Below, piece by piece: positions 5,301-8,030 of a stretch of DNA of 8,030 bases. Made by a program: the position numbers and the translations under genes. Each line of letters opens with the position of its first letter. Position 1 is the stretch's first letter. Origin of the DNA: Rubritepida sp. (GTDB lineage: Bacteria; Pseudomonadota; Alphaproteobacteria; Acetobacterales; Acetobacteraceae); contig SKWC01000173.1 in the NCBI GenBank assembly GCA_007129145.1, positions 1 through 8,030 of the forward strand, read 5' to 3'. The notes under the pieces were generated by a model, which was not told where the DNA came from, did not search any database, and saw only the letters and a list, made by a program, of their open reading frames with translations.

Positions 5301-6557
5301 ATGGCCAACAGCAAGCTGCAGCCGCCGCGCGGCACCCGCGACCTCCTCGCCGAGGAGTTCCGCCGCCACCACCGCATCATCAAGACGGCGCGGCGCGTCA
5401 CCGCCCTCTATGGCTTCGAGGAATGGGCCACCCCGGTCTTCGAGGACACCCGCGTGTTCAGCCGCGGGCTGGGCGAGACCTCGGACGTCGTCAGCAAGGA
5501 GATGTATTCCTTCGATGACCGCGGCGGCGAGAGCCTGACGCTGCGCCCCGAGGGCACGGCGGGGGTGTGCCGCGCGCTGGTCTCGAACGGGCTGGCGCAG
5601 GCGCTGCCGCGCAAGGTGTTCTACGCCGGGCCGATGTTCCGCTATGAGCGCCCGCAGGCCGGGCGCTACCGCCAGTTCCACCAGATCGGCGCCGAGGTGC
5701 TGGGTGCGGCCGAACCCCTGGCGGACGCCGAGGCGATATCCTGCGGCCACCACATCCTGCGCGAGCTGGGCCTCGATGCGGGCGTGGTGCTGGAGGTGAA
5801 CACCCTGGGTGACGCTGAGAGCCGCGCCGGCTACCGCGCCGCGCTGATCGCGCATTTCGCTGCGCATCGCGACGCCCTCAGCGAGGACAGCCAGCGCCGG
5901 CTGGAGCGCAACCCACTGCGCATCATCGACAGCAAGGAGGCGCAGGACCGCGCGCTGGTGGCGGATGCGCCCACCATCGCGCCCTTCCTGACCGCGGCCG
6001 CGCAGGCGCATTGGGATGCGCTGCGCCGGCACCTCGACGGTTTCGGCCTGCCCTGGCGGGAGAATCCGCGGATCGTGCGCGGGCTGGACTACTACAGCCA
6101 CACCGCCTTCGAATTCATCACCGACCGGCTGGGCGCGCAGGGCACGGTGCTGGCCGGCGGGCGCTATGACGGGCTGGTCGAGGAGATGGGCGGCCCGCCC
6201 ACCCCCAGCGTCGGCTGGGCCGCGGGGGTCGAGCGGCTGGCGCTGCTGATGGAGGGGGCGGGGCTGACGCCGCCCGCGCCGCGCCTGGTGGTGGTGGTCC
6301 CGGTCAGCGAGAATGAGCAGCCGGCCGCGCTGTCCCTGCTGCAAAGCCTGCGCGAGGCCGGGGTGGCGGCGGAGATGGCCTATCGCGGCAACCTCAAGCG
6401 CCGCATGGAGCGCGCCAACAAGCAGGGCGCGCGCGCCGCGCTGATCCTGGGCGAGACGGAGGTGGCGCAGGGGGTCGCGCAGCTGCGCGACCTGGACGCC
6501 GGCACCCAGGAGGAGATCGCCTGGGCGGCGCTGCCGGCGCGGCTGGCCGGCGGCTGA
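5301..6557 (+). CDS. hisS: Histidyl-tRNA synthetase
   Basis: A 418-residue class II aminoacyl-tRNA synthetase that charges tRNA-His in the cytosol; the length is normal for the family. Landmarks in order: RGTRDLL (10-16); motif 2 with FRYERPQ and GRYRQFHQ (107-128, ATP-binding Arg114); histidine motif A RGLDYYSHTAFEF (from Arg260, the catalytic arginine position); histidine motif B GGRYDGL (286-292); motif 3 GWAAGVERL (305-313); and a C-terminal anticodon-binding domain with NLKRRMERANKQGA. All catalytic motifs are present, which argues against the paralogue HisZ. The motif 2 loop is of the canonical bacterial type that reads G-1 of tRNA-His. ATG 5301 is the first start in frame after the TGA of the upstream gene, but no clear Shine-Dalgarno precedes it. 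Confidence 0.97.
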   Translation: MANSKLQPPRGTRDLLAEEFRRHHRIIKTARRVTALYGFEEWATPVFEDTRVFSRGLGETSDVVSKEMYSFDDRGGESLTLRPEGTAGVCRALVSNGLAQALPRKVFYAGPMFRYERPQAGRYRQFHQIGAEVLGAAEPLADAEAISCGHHILRELGLDAGVVLEVNTLGDAESRAGYRAALIAHFAAHRDALSEDSQRRLERNPLRIIDSKEAQDRALVADAPTIAPFLTAAAQAHWDALRRHLDGFGLPWRENPRIVRGLDYYSHTAFEFITDRLGAQGTVLAGGRYDGLVEEMGGPPTPSVGWAAGVERLALLMEGAGLTPPAPRLVVVVPVSENEQPAALSLLQSLREAGVAAEMAYRGNLKRRMERANKQGARAALILGETEVAQGVAQLRDLDAGTQEEIAWAALPARLAGG

Positions 6558-6563
6558 GAGGGG

Positions 6564-6583
6564 AGGGGCGCGTCAGCGCCCCT
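6564..6583. terminator. Shared bidirectional hairpin between hisS and the crotonase gene
   Basis: An 8-bp perfect stem (AGGGGCGC and GCGCCCCT) with a four-base GTCA loop begins seven bases after the hisS stop. The stop codon of the minus-strand crotonase gene (6573-6575) lies in the loop, and its last codons form one arm. On the minus strand a pyrimidine-rich TCCCCTCTC stretch follows; on the plus strand there is no T-run. It probably serves as a convergent terminator or 3'-end stabiliser. Confidence 0.55.
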
Positions 6584-7355
6584 GGAACACCGGGTCGCGC
6601 TTCTCGCGGAAGGCGCGCAGCCCTTCCTGGAGGTCGGCGCTGCGCTCGGTCGCGGCGGCGCGGGCGCGGCAGGCGTCCTCGTCGAAGGCGTCGCGGGCGA
6701 TCTCGTTCAGCCCGCGCTTGATCCCCTGCACCGCCAGCGGCGCCATGGCGGCCAGCCGCGCGGTCAGCGCATCCACCCGCGCATCGAGTTCGGCGGCCGG
6801 CACCATCTCGGTCAGGTAGCCGATGGCCAGCATCTCGGGCGCCTTGATCTTCTCCGCGGTCAGGAACAGGCGCTTCGCGGCGTTGTGCCCGAGCCGGCTG
6901 GCATAGCGGCGCAGCCCCGAGGGGTAGTAGTGCACGCCCAGCCGCGCGGCGGGCATGAACATCTCGGCCGTGTCCACGCCGATGCGGAAGTCGCAGCACA
7001 GCACCAGGTCGGTCGAGCCGCCATAGACCCCGCCATTCAGCCGGCAGACCACCGGCAGGCGCAGGTCCTCCAGCGCATTGGCGACTTCCTCGAAGGAGGG
7101 GCCGGGTGGCGGCGCCTCGGCCTTGTTGGCGAGGTCGCCCAGGTGGAAGCCTGAGGAGAAGGACTTGCCCGTGCCCGTCAGCACCACGACGCGCAGGCCG
7201 GGATCGGCCTCGATGGCGGCGAAATGCGTCATCAGCGCGGCGAGGTCCACCGGCTCGATGCGGTTGTGCACCGCGGGGCGGTTGAAGCGGATGGTGGCGA
7301 TGGGGCCCGCGATGGTCAGGATGGGCGTTGTCGCCGCCTCGGTGGTGCCGTCCAT
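6573..7355 (-). CDS. Enoyl-CoA hydratase/isomerase (crotonase) family protein
   Basis: A 260-residue crotonase-fold protein of normal length. It would act on an acyl-CoA, stabilising an enolate in an oxyanion hole. The hole is visible: SSGFHLGDL (67-75) gives the first NH and NGGVYGGSTDL (107-117) the second. FNRPAVHNRI (24-33) is the usual N-terminal strand-turn, and the C-terminal trimerisation helices end in FREKRDPVFQGR. The two catalytic glutamates of true hydratases are not kept: the Glu144 position of the rat enzyme is Asp116 and the Glu164 position is Ala136 (MFMPAARLG). It may therefore be an isomerase, hydrolase or decarboxylase rather than a hydratase. The start at 7355 is preceded by AGAGGGAGA at a good distance. 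It is divergent from msrA and has no acyl-CoA gene beside it. Confidence 0.92.
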   Translation of the reverse strand: MDGTTEAATTPILTIAGPIATIRFNRPAVHNRIEPVDLAALMTHFAAIEADPGLRVVVLTGTGKSFSSGFHLGDLANKAEAPPPGPSFEEVANALEDLRLPVVCRLNGGVYGGSTDLVLCCDFRIGVDTAEMFMPAARLGVHYYPSGLRRYASRLGHNAAKRLFLTAEKIKAPEMLAIGYLTEMVPAAELDARVDALTARLAAMAPLAVQGIKRGLNEIARDAFDEDACRARAAATERSADLQEGLRAFREKRDPVFQGR

Positions 7356-7361
7356 GCGCTG

Positions 7362-7370
7362 TCTCCCTCT
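7362..7370 (-). promoter_or_regulatory. Ribosome binding site of the crotonase gene
   Basis: AGAGGGAGA on the minus strand places GGGAG about seven bases before the ATG at 7355. It selects this start over the in-frame ATG at 7505, which would add 50 residues without crotonase character and run into the msrA start. Confidence 0.7.
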
Positions 7371-7492
7371 GCGGCCCTGTGCGCGGGGGAAACATGCCGG
7401 GAAAGCCATGCGGGGGGAAGCGGCGCAGGGGCTCGGCGTGCGGGGCCTTTGCGTGTGGTGGGGCCGGGCCCATCTTGCGGATACGCGGATGA

Positions 7493-7499
7493 AGGAGGG
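7493..7499 (+). promoter_or_regulatory. Strong ribosome binding site of msrA
   Basis: AGGAGGG lies four bases before the ATG at 7504 and is the strongest Shine-Dalgarno in the window. The 148 bases between the crotonase and msrA starts must hold both divergent promoters. A weak TTGCGT (7449-7454) with CATCTT (7471-7476) is the only plus-strand candidate I see. Confidence 0.75.
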
Positions 7500-7503
7500 T
7501 TCC

Positions 7504-8030
7504 ATGGAACATGCGACGCTGGGCGGAGGCTGCTTCTGGTGCCTGGACGCCGCCTATCGCGACGTGGCGGGGGTGAAGCAGGTGGTCTCGGGCTATGCCG
7601 GGGGGCATGTCCCCAACCCGAGCTATGAGCAGGTCTGCGGCAAGCGCACCGGCCATGCCGAGGTGGTGCGCATCGGCTTCGACCCCGCGCTGGTCTCCTA
7701 CGCGGACCTGCTGCGAATGTTCTTCACCCTGCACGACCCCACCACCAAGGACCGGCAGGGTGCGGATGTCGGGCCGCAATACCGCTCGATCATCATGGCC
7801 GAGACGCCCGAGCAGATGGAGACGGCGCGCGCCGTGATGGCCGAGGTCGAGCAGGCGGGCATCTGGGGCGCGAAGCTGGTGACGGAACTCGTCCCCGCGG
7901 CCGAGTTCTGGCCGGCTGAGCCCGAGCATCAGGATTATTTCAACCGCAACCCCTGGGCCGGCTACTGCCGCGCGGTGATCGCGCCGAAGGTCGCGAAATT
8001 CCGCAAGGTCTTCGCCGCCCGGCTGAACCC
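7504..8030 (+). CDS. msrA: Peptide-methionine (S)-S-oxide reductase MsrA (partial, stop outside window)
   Basis: The frame is open from ATG 7504 to the right edge: 175 full codons plus two bases. It reduces methionine-S-sulfoxide in proteins and free methionine, with thioredoxin as the usual electron donor. The N-terminus has the catalytic motif GGCFWC with nucleophile Cys10 and a second Cys13 right after Trp12. VSGYAGG, the YEQVCGKRTGHAEVV stretch and FFTLHDPTT are the standard MsrA blocks, and PEHQDYFNRNPWAGYC near the C-terminus supplies Cys155, the likely resolving cysteine. With no signal peptide it should be cytosolic. MsrA of this type usually ends soon after a KFRKxFAxRL stretch, which is already present here, so probably only a few codons are missing. 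A strong Shine-Dalgarno supports the start. Confidence 0.95.
   Translation, partial: MEHATLGGGCFWCLDAAYRDVAGVKQVVSGYAGGHVPNPSYEQVCGKRTGHAEVVRIGFDPALVSYADLLRMFFTLHDPTTKDRQGADVGPQYRSIIMAETPEQMETARAVMAEVEQAGIWGAKLVTELVPAAEFWPAEPEHQDYFNRNPWAGYCRAVIAPKVAKFRKVFAARLN

Noticed and set aside
4083..6344. Very long minus-strand open frame (753 codons) across cysK, the divergent region and hisS
   Set aside because: It overlaps cysK out of frame, crosses the promoter region and is antisense to hisS. High GC makes stops rare, and no domain is recognisable.
7353..7505. N-terminal extension of the crotonase to the ATG at 7505
   Set aside because: The added 50 residues do not resemble a crotonase, and the extension would begin inside the msrA start codon. 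The palindrome CCATGG at 7502-7507 creates this ATG on both strands by chance. The ATG at 7355 has a good ribosome site.
6394..7929. Minus-strand frame of 511 codons over hisS end, crotonase and msrA
   Set aside because: It runs out of frame through the crotonase gene and antisense to msrA and hisS; no coherent protein.

Overview
The window reads as ordinary chromosome from a high-GC alphaproteobacterium, most likely of the Acetobacteraceae/Rhodospirillales type (Roseomonas-like). This rests on the strong G/C preference at third codon positions, an alphaproteobacterial-type SerC, a DUF3126 protein (a family I know only from Alphaproteobacteria), and a HisRS that keeps the canonical bacterial motif 2. 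The placement is an inference from protein character, not a search result. I see no transposase, integrase, phage gene, tRNA, rRNA, CRISPR array or long repeat. No gap between genes exceeds about 150 bases.

Layout from left to right. A minus-strand pair opens the window: serC (504-1631) followed 38 bases downstream by an exported histidine-phosphatase-family protein that runs off the left edge (1-465). Divergent from serC is a plus-strand acyl-CoA dehydrogenase (1727-2899), then a small DUF3126 gene (2960-3175). Converging on the latter is a minus-strand cysteine operon, cysK (3833-4858) then cysE (3189-3836), joined by an ATGA overlap. A 145-base divergent region separates cysK from a plus-strand small two-helix membrane protein (5004-5246) and hisS (5301-6557). 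This region also holds a candidate 33-codon ORF (4906-5007). A minus-strand crotonase-fold enzyme (6573-7355) converges on hisS, and divergent from it msrA (7504 onward) runs off the right edge.

Functionally this is a set of housekeeping modules. SerC feeds serine synthesis. CysE and CysK turn serine into cysteine through O-acetylserine. HisS charges tRNA-His. MsrA repairs oxidised methionine. The acyl-CoA dehydrogenase and the crotonase are acyl-CoA enzymes, far apart and not in one operon.

No unknown multi-gene system is evident. The points worth a second look are small-scale. Both convergent gene junctions carry a perfect hairpin built over stop codons. The two genes diverging at 4859-5003 both have a CATATC box exactly six bases before ATG and no close Shine-Dalgarno, which suggests leaderless transcripts, although a short ORF coupled to the plus-strand gene is a competing explanation. 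Both acyl-CoA enzymes have non-standard catalytic residues. CysE lacks the C-terminal isoleucine used to dock into CysK.
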